64,000 nucleotides of DNA from Blautia sp. MSJ-9 (lineage in GTDB: Bacteria > Bacillota > Clostridia > Lachnospirales > Lachnospiraceae). The DNA lies in assembly GCF_018919065.1 (NCBI RefSeq), contig NZ_JAHLQG010000047.1, forward strand, positions 39,045 to 103,044, written 5' to 3'. Below, piece by piece: positions 27,218 through 37,925 of this stretch. The position numbers and the translations under genes are program-made. Within the stretch, counting starts at the first letter, position 1, and each line of letters starts with the position of its first letter. The notes under the pieces are model-generated. The model was not told the DNA's origin. It made no database searches and worked only from the letters and a program-made list of their open reading frames with translations.

Positions 27218-28507
27218 ATGGAAAACATACAGATATATATTGTTATTGCCGTAATGGTTGGCATGATAATTATGTTTGTGACACAGAAAGTGTCGTTCGG
27301 TGTTACGGCTATGACAGCTGTGGCCATCCTTGCTATCACAGGTGTTCTGAGCTTTTCCGAAGCCTTTTCGGGATTGGTGAATAAGAATACCATTATGGTG
27401 GCAACAGTCATGGTACTCGGAAATGCCATCTCGAAAACCAGCCTGATTCGAAGATTGAAAGACGTGATGAACCGATTGAAAGGTAAGAGCGGGATCGGAC
27501 TGATGCTGGCGCTGATTGGCATCACCATACTCTTGTGCCAGGTAATGGGCCAGGCAGCTGTCCTGACGATCATATACGTCTTTATTCGGAACATGGATGA
27601 CGACGGGGAACTGAGTCAGTCGAGGATGCTGTATCTCATTTTTGTAATTCTCTGTGCGTGGACAGGATTATTCCCGGTTGGTATGGGCGCTGCTCGTCCC
27701 ATGCAGGCCAATGCCTATTATGAAGGAATGGCGTCAGCAGATCAAATGTTGGGTATGTTTGATCTGACGAAAGTCTCAATTCTTCCTGCCATCGCAATGA
27801 CTGTATTTTCTATCTTAGCATGGAAACTGATACCCAAAATGAAGCTTAGCCACGACCAGATTCAAGGCACTACGAAACAGGCGGAAGAGGTCAAAGAGCT
27901 TTCCCGACCGCAGGAAATTATCGTCCTTATTCTCTTTGTTGCGGTCATTGTCGGGTTCTTGTTCAACAGTCAGATTGGGGATATCTCCTACCTGATTCCG
28001 GTTGCAGGTGTACTGATCCTAATTTTCACCAAAATTATGGAGCGTGAAGAAGCTGTACATATAATGACGAGCGATATGGTGTGGATGATCGGCGGTATGC
28101 TGGCAATGTCTACGGCTCTGAGCACTTCCGGAGCGGGTGAAGCAATTGGAAAACTGGTGCTCCGTCTTCTTGGACAGAACCCCAGTGGATTCACAGTAGT
28201 GCTAGTGTTTGCTGTTGCAGCAGTTGTTATGTCGACGTTCCTTTCCAATCACGGCACAATGGCTGTTTTGACCCCGATTGCGGCAAGTACCGCACTTGCG
28301 GGTGGCATGGATCCAAGAGCGGTTGTTCTTGTTGCCAATGCGGCAGCGTGGTATGCCGTTGCGTTCCCCACAGGCTGTGCAGCGGGAACCATGGCTTATT
28401 CCATCAGCAAATTTGATCCTTTGAAGCTATTGAAATTTAACATCCCATATCTGATTATTGGAATAATCACTCTGACTTTGAGCGTTTGCTTATTCTTCCC
28501 TATGTGA
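27218..28507 (+). CDS. DASS/SLC13-type permease
   Basis: A 429-residue membrane protein of the ion transporter superfamily, with about 11-12 hydrophobic segments and two related halves. Helical-hairpin motifs are at NKNTIMVATVMVLGNAI and, in the second half, LSNHGTMAVLTPIAASTAL. Related carriers import di- and tricarboxylates with sodium. As the only transporter in the island it is the best candidate for uptake of the hexarate or its ester. E. coli uses the unrelated MFS carrier GarP for this. The start has AAAGGAG upstream. Confidence 0.85.
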   Translation: MENIQIYIVIAVMVGMIIMFVTQKVSFGVTAMTAVAILAITGVLSFSEAFSGLVNKNTIMVATVMVLGNAISKTSLIRRLKDVMNRLKGKSGIGLMLALIGITILLCQVMGQAAVLTIIYVFIRNMDDDGELSQSRMLYLIFVILCAWTGLFPVGMGAARPMQANAYYEGMASADQMLGMFDLTKVSILPAIAMTVFSILAWKLIPKMKLSHDQIQGTTKQAEEVKELSRPQEIIVLILFVAVIVGFLFNSQIGDISYLIPVAGVLILIFTKIMEREEAVHIMTSDMVWMIGGMLAMSTALSTSGAGEAIGKLVLRLLGQNPSGFTVVLVFAVAAVVMSTFLSNHGTMAVLTPIAASTALAGGMDPRAVVLVANAAAWYAVAFPTGCAAGTMAYSISKFDPLKLLKFNIPYLIIGIITLTLSVCLFFPM

Positions 28508-28640
28508 GGATTCATTTCGGAAGACATCAGATATTAGTATTGGATGGTGGGCGAATAAAAGAGCAAGGGATACATGAAGAATTGATTGAGAGAAATAGTA
28601 TATATGCATCTCTTGTTCGACAATCTAGTTTTCGGAAAAG

Positions 28641-28860
28641 ATGGACAATCTGAAAAAAAACTAGCAGGAAAAATCTTTATAAGTCAGGTGAGGATTATCT
28701 GGAGGCTATCTTCATTCTTCGAAAGAATAAAGGTATGGTGCGTTCCATTAATCTTGCCCGACACATGGGTTTCTCCAAAACGAGTATTAGCCACGCAATA
28801 GAGGTTTTTCGGAAAGGCGACTTTTTAACAATGGATGAGGATGGAATTGTGAAGGAGGTC
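28641..28860 (+). pseudogene. MntR/DtxR-type regulator fragment
   Basis: Reading from about 28657 gives YKSGEDYLEAIFILRKNKGM and MGFSKTSISHAIEVFRKGDF, the N-terminal winged helix of an iron/manganese-dependent regulator. The likely original ATG (28641) is one base out of frame, and the reading runs into unrelated sequence after DEDGIVK; the metal-binding half is gone. Confidence 0.65.
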
Positions 28861-28886
28861 ACGTACTTCTTATCTTCAAAGGCACA

Positions 28887-29201
28887 GTGCCAGGTCACGT
28901 ATTTAACATCCTCTCCCCAAGCATTAAATTTTCTGACTTGGAAATCCATTTGAAGGAGCAGACGGTCTATCGGAATGGCGAATTAGTGCCAATGCCCCAC
29001 CATGAGTTCTTTACTTTACTCTACCTAACTCAACACCCGTCTTGGGTTCTCTCGAAAGAACAGATCTACGAAGCGGTCTGGAGAGAGAACCCGGAGCATT
29101 GCGGGGCGACTGTGGCGAATGTGGCGTATTCCTTTAGACGGAAGATTGGAGAAGGGTACATAGAGACTGTGGTTGGGAGTGGGTATCGGTTTGTGGGGTA
29201 G
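28887..29201 (+). pseudogene. OmpR/PhoB-type DNA-binding domain fragment
   Basis: A 104-codon frame containing a complete OmpR-type winged-helix effector domain (FSDLEIHLKEQTVYRNGELV, then LYLTQHPSWVLSKEQIYEAVW and ending VVGSGYRFVG) but no receiver domain. It is the tail of a lost response regulator, fused by rearrangement to the MntR-like fragment. Confidence 0.65.
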
Positions 29202-29292
29202 GTAATGATTTTGCCGATGGCAATGAGCGTTTGTACGCTGTTGCTGTCGGCACTTTTGATTTTATTTTACAAACCCTATCTGCAGTAGCCAT

Positions 29293-29346
29293 AAAAAGTA
29301 TAGATGAACAGAAGAACAAATGTTCTGGGAAACATCTATACTTTTT
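29293..29346 (+). terminator. Hairpin with SOS box in its loop
   Basis: AAAAAGTATAGATG (29293-29306) and its perfect complement (29333-29346) form a 14-bp stem rich in A-T that could terminate the debris transcripts. The loop contains the LexA box. Confidence 0.55.
29314..29325. promoter_or_regulatory. LexA (SOS) box upstream of uvrB
   Basis: GAACAAATGTTC, a perfect GAAC-N4-GTTC site 239 bases before the uvrB start. It fits SOS control of uvrB and mirrors the box before the truncated copy. Confidence 0.7.
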
Positions 29347-29437
29347 ATTTTATGTATGCTATACTTTTTAGTGAATTTCCGTGATACCAATTCCACCTGA
29401 TGTTATCTGGTGTTGCGGTGTTTCAAAAAATGGGTTT

Positions 29438-29545
29438 TAGTGACTTTCATTCGTAAAATGCCAAAAGTTCGACTATATGCTAGGACTTTGAATACCCAGT
29501 TTTACGAATTTCTGGCATATAGGCGAACTTTTTTACGGGTCACTA
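29438..29545 (+). promoter_or_regulatory. uvrB leader with alternative hairpins
   Basis: An outer pair TAGTGAC/GTCACTA (29438-29444, 29539-29545) encloses two crossing stems: ATTCGTAAAA (29449-29458) with 29500-29509, and the 18-base arm 29463-29480 with 29515-29532 (one mismatch), the latter followed by a T run (29529-29534). The second is terminator-like; the first would exclude it. This looks like an attenuator, ending 19 bases before the uvrB ATG. Confidence 0.5.
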
Positions 29546-29563
29546 GAAAGGAAAAATGCAGTT

Positions 29564-31549
29564 ATGGAGTTCAAATTACACTCAGAATTTGCCCCCACCG
29601 GCGACCAGCCGCAGGCCATTGAGAAGCTGGTCCAGGGCTTCAAAGAAGGCAACCAATGCCAGACTTTACTAGGGGTTACGGGTTCTGGCAAGACTTTTAC
29701 CATGGCAAATGTCATCCAGCAATTACAGAAACCGACCCTCATTCTGGCACACAATAAAACCCTCGCGGCACAACTTTACGGGGAGTTTAAGGAGTTCTTC
29801 CCGGAGAACGCGGTGGAGTATTTTGTGTCCTATTATGACTACTATCAGCCGGAGGCTTATGTCCCGTCTTCAGACACCTATATTGCCAAAGACTCCTCCA
29901 TCAATGACGAAATTGACAAACTCCGTCTCTCTGCCACAGCCGCAATGTCAGAGCGGAAAGACGTAGTGGTCATTTCCTCCGTTTCCTGTATCTACGGACT
30001 GGGATCCCCTCAGGAATTCTTTGACATGATGATCTCCCTGCGTCCAGGTATGACCAAAGACCGGGATGAGGTAATCCGGGAGCTGATCGACATTCAGTAT
30101 ACCAGAAATGAGATGGACTTCCACCGAAGCACCTTCCGTGTCCGCGGAGATACTCTGGAAATTTTTCCTGCCAACAGCTCCGACACAGCCGTGAGAGTAG
30201 AATTTTTCGGAGATGAGATCGACCGTATTTCAGAAATTGATGTACTGACAGGAGAAATCAAATGCCAGCGTTCCCATATCAGCATCTTCCCTGCATCCCA
30301 CTATGTAGTGCCTGCAGAACAGATCCAGAGAGCTGCTGTAGCAATAGAAGAAGAATTAAAAGAACGTGTAGAGTATTTCAAAAGTGAAGACAAGCTTCTG
30401 GAAGCCCAGCGAATCTCAGAACGCACCAATTTCGACATTGAAATGATGAAAGAAACAGGATTCTGTTCAGGAATTGAAAATTATTCCAGACATCTGTCAG
30501 GATTAAAGCCCGGACAGCCGCCATACACACTGCTGGACTATTTTGGAGATGACTTCTTACTTATTATAGATGAATCTCATATTACAGTACCTCAGGTAGG
30601 AGGAATGTACGCCGGTGACCAGAGCCGTAAGCAGACGCTGGTAGACTACGGCTTCCGACTTCCTTCAGCCAAGGATAACCGTCCCTTAAGCTTCGAAGAA
30701 TTCGAATCCAAACTGGATCAGGTCATGTTTGTATCTGCCACTCCGGGACAATATGAGTATGATCACGAACTCCTCCGCGCAGAACAGATCATCCGTCCAA
30801 CCGGACTTCTGGATCCGAAAGTAGAAGTTCGCCCCATTGAAGGACAGATTGACGACCTGATCGGAGAAGTAAACAAAGAAGTATCAAAGAAACACAAAAT
30901 CCTGATCACCACCCTCACCAAACGAATGGCAGAAGACCTGACAGAATATATGAAAGAAGTAGGAATCCGAGTCCGCTATCTCCATTCCGATATCGATACC
31001 TTAGAGCGTGCCCGCATCATCCGCGATATGCGCCTGGATGTCTTTGATGTACTGGTAGGAATCAATCTCCTCAGGGAAGGTCTGGACATCCCTGAAATCA
31101 CCCTGGTAGCAATCCTGGATGCAGACAAAGAAGGTTTCCTCCGTTCCGAAACCTCCCTCATCCAGACCATCGGACGAGCTGCCCGAAACAGCGAAGGCCA
31201 TGTAATCATGTACGCAGACAACATGACCGATTCCATGCACAAAGCCATCACCGAAACCAACCGCCGCCGAACCATTCAGGAAGCCTACAACAAAGAACAT
31301 GGAATCACCCCCACCACCATCAAAAAAGCAGTCCGCGACCTCATTGCCGTATCCAAAGCAGTAGCCGAAACCGAGGTCCGACTCCAGAAAGACCCAGAGT
31401 CCATGACCCGCAAAGAACTCACCAAACTCATCGCCCAGGTAGAAAAACAAATGCGCGCCGCCGCCGCAGACCTCAACTTCGAACAGGCCGCCGAACTCCG
31501 CGACAAAATGATCGACCTGAAAAAGAACCTGGATACGCTGGATAAGTAA
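29564..31549 (+). CDS. uvrB: Excinuclease ABC subunit B
   Basis: A 661-residue UvrB of normal length. The Walker A motif GVTGSGKTF is near residue 38, the beta-hairpin region [18 protein letters not shown] near 95, the DEAD-like box IDESH near 340, the helicase motifs TIGRAAR near 540, and the C-terminal UVR motif ([12 protein letters not shown]) near 640. It loads onto damaged DNA with UvrA and recruits UvrC in nucleotide excision repair. The start is ATG 29564 with AAAGGA upstream. A diverged, truncated copy of its first 94 codons lies at 13341. An SOS box and a structured leader precede it. Confidence 0.97.
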   Translation: MEFKLHSEFAPTGDQPQAIEKLVQGFKEGNQCQTLLGVTGSGKTFTMANVIQQLQKPTLILAHNKTLAAQLYGEFKEFFPENAVEYFVSYYDYYQPEAYVPSSDTYIAKDSSINDEIDKLRLSATAAMSERKDVVVISSVSCIYGLGSPQEFFDMMISLRPGMTKDRDEVIRELIDIQYTRNEMDFHRSTFRVRGDTLEIFPANSSDTAVRVEFFGDEIDRISEIDVLTGEIKCQRSHISIFPASHYVVPAEQIQRAAVAIEEELKERVEYFKSEDKLLEAQRISERTNFDIEMMKETGFCSGIENYSRHLSGLKPGQPPYTLLDYFGDDFLLIIDESHITVPQVGGMYAGDQSRKQTLVDYGFRLPSAKDNRPLSFEEFESKLDQVMFVSATPGQYEYDHELLRAEQIIRPTGLLDPKVEVRPIEGQIDDLIGEVNKEVSKKHKILITTLTKRMAEDLTEYMKEVGIRVRYLHSDIDTLERARIIRDMRLDVFDVLVGINLLREGLDIPEITLVAILDADKEGFLRSETSLIQTIGRAARNSEGHVIMYADNMTDSMHKAITETNRRRTIQEAYNKEHGITPTTIKKAVRDLIAVSKAVAETEVRLQKDPESMTRKELTKLIAQVEKQMRAAAADLNFEQAAELRDKMIDLKKNLDTLDK

Positions 31550-31564
31550 CAATCCCAATTGTTG

Positions 31565-31757
31565 TTACTGTTCACTCCGTGCCCAGTAACACGCTTCGCG
31601 ATGCAAAAAATATGAACCTCCTTGTGCAAAGCCCAAGGAGTATCGTTTGCTTCGCAAACTTAATTTATGCTATTCGCATAAATTCGCGCGATATGTCTCG
31701 GGATTTTGGCATTCTCATGCCAAAACACCTCGCGGGATAGTGGCGTGAGAACAGTAA
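31565..31757. repeat. Modular dispersed repeat, long form
   Basis: A 193-base element bounded by TTACTGTTC and GAACAGTAA. Inside are four small palindromes in a row: CTCCTTG/CAAGGAG, GTTTGC/GCAAAC, AATTTATGC/GCATAAATT and TTTTGGCAT/ATGCCAAAA. Parts of it recur at 45896-45953 (other end) and 63349-63417 (complement of the right part, about 41 bases nearly identical). Confidence 0.7.
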
Positions 31758-31797
31758 CCAATTGTTCATAAAATAACAAAAAATTCACAAAATAATA

Positions 31798-31826
31798 TTG
31801 ACAAACAACTTTAAGAGTGCTATCTT
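31798..31826 (+). promoter_or_regulatory. hrcA operon promoter
   Basis: TTGACA (31798-31803), a 17-base spacer, and TATCTT (31821-31826), just upstream of the CIRCE element: a vegetative sigma-A promoter for the heat-shock operon. Confidence 0.85.
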
Positions 31827-31839
31827 ATGAACATAGATG

Positions 31840-31866
31840 TTAGCACTCTTAATTATCGAGTGCTAA
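31840..31866. promoter_or_regulatory. CIRCE operator (HrcA site)
   Basis: TTAGCACTC, nine bases, GAGTGCTAA: a perfect CIRCE element between promoter and hrcA. HrcA binds it and represses the operon until heat shock titrates GroEL. Confidence 0.95.
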
Positions 31867-31903
31867 CAATCAAAAAAGAAAGGCAGAAAAGGAGTGGAAC
31901 TTC

Positions 31904-32944
31904 ATGGATCAGGAATTAGATGATCGTAAAAAGAAAATACTAAAAGCCATCATCAAAACCTACATGGAAACAGGCGAACCGGTGGGTTCCCGGACCATTT
32001 CCAAGTTTGCAGATTTAAATGTAAGCTCTGCCACCATCCGGAATGAGATGTCAGACCTGACAGATATGGGATATATCGTACAGCCCCACACCTCAGCCGG
32101 AAGAATTCCTTCTGATAAAGGTTATCGCCTCTACGTAGACGAGCTGATGAAAGAAAAGGAATCAGAGGTTCAGGAAATCAAGGATCTCATGATAGAGAAA
32201 ACTGACAAACTGGATAAAATGCTGAAGCAGGTAGCAAAGGTACTGGCCTCCAATACCAACTATGCAACCATGATCTCTGTTCCACAGTATAGCGGAAGCA
32301 AGATTAAATTCATCCAGCTTTCCCGCGTAACACCCCTTCAGCTTGTGGCAGTAGTAGTGAGTGATAACAATGTCATCCGAAACCAGATCATCAATCTGGA
32401 TGAGGAGATGGACGATCAGACAATCCTGAAATTAAATCTTCTTCTTAACACCAACTTAAATGGGGTGCCTATTCAGGATATCAACCTGGGAATGATCGCC
32501 CGCCTGAAAGAACAGGCAGGTGTACATGGCTCTGTGGTTGGCACAGTCCTTGATGCAGTGGCAGACACCATCCAGGTAGACGAAGATGATATGCAGATAT
32601 ATACTTCAGGAGCAACCAACATTTTCAAGTATCCGGAGCTTGCAGACACAAGCAAAGCGAGCGAGCTGATTTCAGCATTTGAAGAGAAGCAGGATCTGGT
32701 AGACCTGGTGAAAGAGAGAATGTCTGATACCGAGAACACAGGAATTCAGGTGTACATTGGTGATGAGATGCCGGTGCAGACCATGAAAGACTGCAGTGTG
32801 GTCACAGCCACTTACGAACTTGGAAAAGGAATGCATGGTACCATCGGTATCATCGGTCCGAAGCGTATGGATTACGCAAACGTAGTTGACAGCCTGAAGG
32901 CTTTGAAAGTCCAGTTGGACGAACTGATTAAGAAAGAGAGTTAG
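31904..32944 (+). CDS. hrcA: Heat-inducible transcription repressor HrcA
   Basis: A 346-residue repressor. The N-terminal winged helix (residues 1-75) contains the conserved ETGEPVGSRTISK and SSATIRNEMSDL motifs; the C-terminal GAF-like dimer domain ends with GTIGIIGPKRMDY. It represses its own operon through the CIRCE element directly upstream. Start ATG 31904 with AAAGGAGTG upstream. First gene of hrcA-grpE-dnaK-dnaJ, the class I heat-shock operon of Firmicutes. Confidence 0.97.
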   Translation: MDQELDDRKKKILKAIIKTYMETGEPVGSRTISKFADLNVSSATIRNEMSDLTDMGYIVQPHTSAGRIPSDKGYRLYVDELMKEKESEVQEIKDLMIEKTDKLDKMLKQVAKVLASNTNYATMISVPQYSGSKIKFIQLSRVTPLQLVAVVVSDNNVIRNQIINLDEEMDDQTILKLNLLLNTNLNGVPIQDINLGMIARLKEQAGVHGSVVGTVLDAVADTIQVDEDDMQIYTSGATNIFKYPELADTSKASELISAFEEKQDLVDLVKERMSDTENTGIQVYIGDEMPVQTMKDCSVVTATYELGKGMHGTIGIIGPKRMDYANVVDSLKALKVQLDELIKKES

Positions 32945-32961
32945 AAAGGCGGTAATAGAGA

Positions 32962-33606
32962 GTGTCAGAAGAAACAAAGAACACAGCTCAGGAAGAAGAG
33001 ACAACAGAGACTCCTGTAACAGAAGAAACTGTTGAGGATGAACCTGAAGTTGTAGAGAATGGCGAAGCTGAAGCAGAAGAGATCCCGGTAGAGGATGGAG
33101 ACGAAGAAGCTTCCCAGGATGACAAGAAAGACAGCAAATCAAAAACTTCTTTCTTCGGCAAGAAGAAAAAAGAGAAAGATAAATTTGAACAGCAGATCGA
33201 AGAACTTACAGATAGACTGAAACGAAACATGGCTGAGTTCGATAACTTCCGTAAGAGAACGGAGAAAGAGAAATCCAGCATGTACATCATCGGAGCTAAA
33301 GACATCGTTGAGAAAATGCTTCCAGTTGTGGATAACTTCGAGAGAGGCCTTGCACAGGCACCGGAAGGTGATTCTTTCGCGGATGGCATGAAGATGATCT
33401 ACAAACAGCTGATCACAACATTGGATGAGCTTGGTGTGAAACCGATCGAAGCAGTCGGCAAGGAATTTGATCCGAACTTCCATAACGCAGTGATGCATGT
33501 GGAGGACGAAGAAGCTGGTGAGAATATTGTGGTAGAGGAATTCCAGAAAGGTTACACCTACAAAGATTTCGTAGTTCGCCACAGTATGGTAAAAGTAGCC
33601 AATTAA
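32962..33606 (+). CDS. grpE: Nucleotide exchange factor GrpE
   Basis: A 214-residue co-chaperone starting with GTG 32962 (GAAAGGCGG upstream). Residues 1-50 are an unusually acidic, glutamate-rich tail; a basic stretch and a long helix (about 70-115) lead to the GrpE beta-wing with KPIEAVGKEFDPNFHNAVMH. It releases ADP from DnaK. It lies between hrcA and dnaK. Confidence 0.96.
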   Translation: MSEETKNTAQEEETTETPVTEETVEDEPEVVENGEAEAEEIPVEDGDEEASQDDKKDSKSKTSFFGKKKKEKDKFEQQIEELTDRLKRNMAEFDNFRKRTEKEKSSMYIIGAKDIVEKMLPVVDNFERGLAQAPEGDSFADGMKMIYKQLITTLDELGVKPIEAVGKEFDPNFHNAVMHVEDEEAGENIVVEEFQKGYTYKDFVVRHSMVKVAN

Positions 33607-33650
33607 TTTGTATTAGTAATATAGAATATATCAAATCTAGTTGAGAATAA

Positions 33651-35546
<1,896 letters not shown>

Positions 35547-35594
35547 TGTGACATTTCTGTAAAAGCAGAGATTTGCAACGGAAATATCAATAAT

Positions 35595-35631
35595 AACTGT
35601 TCAGTGGGAGAGTCTCTCTCACTGAATAGTT
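35595..35631 (+). promoter_or_regulatory. Hairpin between dnaK and dnaJ
   Basis: AACTGTTCAGTG and GAGAG pair with CTCTC and CTGAATAGTT around a three-base loop, giving a stable stem without a T run. It probably stabilises the dnaK end of the transcript or lowers dnaJ expression. The arm AACTGTTCAGT is shared with inverted repeats elsewhere in the window (46053-46092, 63349). Confidence 0.6.
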
Positions 35632-35665
35632 GTGTTATAAATAAAACGGGTATAGGATTAAAATC

Positions 35666-36850
35666 ATGGCTGATAAGAGAGATTATTATGAAGTCTTAGG
35701 CGTGGACAAAAGCGCCGATGACGCAACACTTAAAAAAGCATATCGTAAGCTGGCCAAGAAGTATCACCCGGATGTAAATCCAGGAGATAAAGAGGCTGAG
35801 GCGAAATTTAAAGAGGCAACAGAGGCTTACACCATCTTAAGCGATCCGGAGAAGAGAAAACAGTATGACCAGTTTGGCCATGCGGCTTTTGAAAACGGTG
35901 GCGGAGGTGCTGGCGGCGGCTTCGGAGGTTTTGATTTTAACGGTGCTGATATGGGTGATATCTTCGGCGATATTTTCGGCGATTTATTTGGCGGCGGCAG
36001 CAGAAGCAGACGTGCCAATAATGGTCCGATGAAGGGAGCTAATCTCCGCGCACGCGTAAATATTACTTTTGAAGAAGCTGTCTTTGGCTGTGAGAAGGAA
36101 CTGGAGATCGTACTGAAAGACGAGTGTACCACCTGTCATGGAACAGGTGCGAAGCCGGGTACTTCACCGGTAACCTGTCCGAAATGTCATGGAGAAGGTC
36201 AGGTTGTTTATACACAGCAGTCCATGTTTGGAATGGTGCGTAATGTACAGACTTGTCCGGATTGTCATGGATCAGGTAAGATCATCAAGGATAAATGTAC
36301 TTCCTGCCGCGGAACCGGATATACATCTTCAAGAAAGAAGATTCAGGTATCTGTACCTGCAGGTATTGACAATGGTCAGAGCATCCGCATCCGTGAGAAG
36401 GGTGAACCGGGTACAAACGGAGGTCCGAGAGGCGATCTGCTTGTAGAAGTAAATGTTGCACGTCATCCGATCTTCCAGAGACAGGATATGAATATCTTCT
36501 CTACTGCGCCTCTTACATATGCGCAGGCAGCGCTGGGCGGTACTGTACGTATCAACACAGTGGATGGAGAAGTTGAATATGAAGTGAAACCGGGAACTCA
36601 GACAGATACAAGGATCCGTCTGAAAGGAAAAGGTGTGCCATCTTTAAGAAACAAGAATGTACGTGGCGACCACTATGTAACTTTCGTTGTACAGGTTCCT
36701 ACAAACCTCAACGAAGAAGCAAAAGAAGCACTGCGTAAATTCGACGAAGCATGCGGCAACCGCCCGAAAGAATCTTCTGAAGGAACAGAGAAATCTGAGA
36801 AGAAGAAAAAGAGCTTCATGGATAAATTAAAAGAGACTTTTGAAGACTGA
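35666..36850 (+). CDS. dnaJ: Chaperone DnaJ (Hsp40)
   Basis: A 394-residue type I DnaJ: J domain (5-70, with HPD in [10 protein letters not shown]), glycine/phenylalanine-rich linker (75-115), four zinc-finger repeats of the form CxxCxGxG ([32 protein letters not shown], about 150-220), and the C-terminal peptide-binding domain. It delivers substrates to DnaK and stimulates its ATPase. Last gene of the operon; a terminator follows. Confidence 0.97.
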   Translation: MADKRDYYEVLGVDKSADDATLKKAYRKLAKKYHPDVNPGDKEAEAKFKEATEAYTILSDPEKRKQYDQFGHAAFENGGGGAGGGFGGFDFNGADMGDIFGDIFGDLFGGGSRSRRANNGPMKGANLRARVNITFEEAVFGCEKELEIVLKDECTTCHGTGAKPGTSPVTCPKCHGEGQVVYTQQSMFGMVRNVQTCPDCHGSGKIIKDKCTSCRGTGYTSSRKKIQVSVPAGIDNGQSIRIREKGEPGTNGGPRGDLLVEVNVARHPIFQRQDMNIFSTAPLTYAQAALGGTVRINTVDGEVEYEVKPGTQTDTRIRLKGKGVPSLRNKNVRGDHYVTFVVQVPTNLNEEAKEALRKFDEACGNRPKESSEGTEKSEKKKKSFMDKLKETFED

Positions 36851-36907
36851 TCCTTACAGATCTAAGGGTTGGACTTCTATAAAAGTTCAGAAATATAAAA
36901 GAAAATT

Positions 36908-36940
36908 AAAGAAAAGAGGGCAAACCTCTTTTCTTTTTTT
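36908..36940 (+). terminator. Terminator of the heat-shock operon
   Basis: AAAGAAAAGAGG and CCTCTTTTCTTT around a five-base loop, running into seven Ts. Confidence 0.85.
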
Positions 36941-37107
36941 GCGTGGTCGTGTATATTGAAAGATAACGGTAAAATGCAGAAGAGAAGTCGCAATGATTAT
37001 ATGACCTCAAAAAGGGATAGAATAAAAGACTACAGATGCAAGTATTTCCGATAGTTGAAAATGATACAGGTTCATAACAGTTTAGCAGGATAAAAGTTTC
37101 CTGAGAA

Positions 37108-37833
37108 ATGGAGAGATATTTGACTAAAAAAGAGAAAATCAGAGATTTTCGGGAGAAATATCTCCCAACATGGGCAATACTGCCGCTGGTAAGCATAGTT
37201 GTATTGAATTGCCTGATCTACTGGGGCAGTGGCATACTGACGGCCAGCAGGTATCATTTTGATTTTACTTCATCATTGGACAGAGCAGTGCCATTGATTC
37301 CACAGTTTGTCTGGATCTATATTCTGGCATTTCCATTCTGGGCGGTAAACTATATCCTGGCAGCACAGAGAGGAAAAGACGGATTCTATCGCTTTGTGGC
37401 AACAGACCTGACTGTACACATTGCATGTTTTGTAATCTTTCTTATTTTACCGACAACGAATATAAGACCTGAGATTTCAGACAGTACATGGTCTGATCAG
37501 ATCCTCAGACTGCTTTATCTGGTAGATGGCGGCAACAGTCCGTCGAATTTATTTCCGTCTATCCATTGCTATGTAAGCTGGCTGAGCTGGCGCGGAGTCA
37601 GAAAATCAGAGAAGATTCCAAAATGGTATCAGCATTTTTCGCTGATTTTTGCAATCCTGATCATTATTTCTACACAGGTATTGAAACAGCACTATCTGGT
37701 GGATGCAATTGCAGGAGTGGGACTGGTGGAACTGGCGTGGAGATTTTACAGTAAAGGAAACCGCAACAATATTTTTAGAAATTTTTTTGAAAAAATAGGC
37801 GGAATATACACCCAGAATAAAAAGAAAAGTTAA
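37108..37833 (+). CDS. PAP2-family membrane phosphatase
   Basis: A 241-residue membrane protein with five or six hydrophobic segments. The phosphatase motifs are FPSIHC (about residue 152) and KQHYLVDAIAG (about 195), matching C2 and C3 of the PAP2 superfamily; the first motif is less clear. Likely substrates are lipid phosphates such as phosphatidic acid or undecaprenyl pyrophosphate. The ATG at 37108 has only weak ribosome-site support. It is a single gene between dnaJ and prmA. Confidence 0.8.
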   Translation: MERYLTKKEKIRDFREKYLPTWAILPLVSIVVLNCLIYWGSGILTASRYHFDFTSSLDRAVPLIPQFVWIYILAFPFWAVNYILAAQRGKDGFYRFVATDLTVHIACFVIFLILPTTNIRPEISDSTWSDQILRLLYLVDGGNSPSNLFPSIHCYVSWLSWRGVRKSEKIPKWYQHFSLIFAILIIISTQVLKQHYLVDAIAGVGLVELAWRFYSKGNRNNIFRNFFEKIGGIYTQNKKKS

Positions 37834-37925
37834 GTGTGAATATCAGTCTGGCAGATGAGGCTTTTTCCTATTAAAAATGATAACTAATAATAAATATATA
37901 TGATAAAAGAAATGGAGACAAATAT

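Noticed and set aside
31565..31757. CRISPR-like array
   Set aside because: The palindromes differ from each other, there is no regular spacing and no cas gene in the window.
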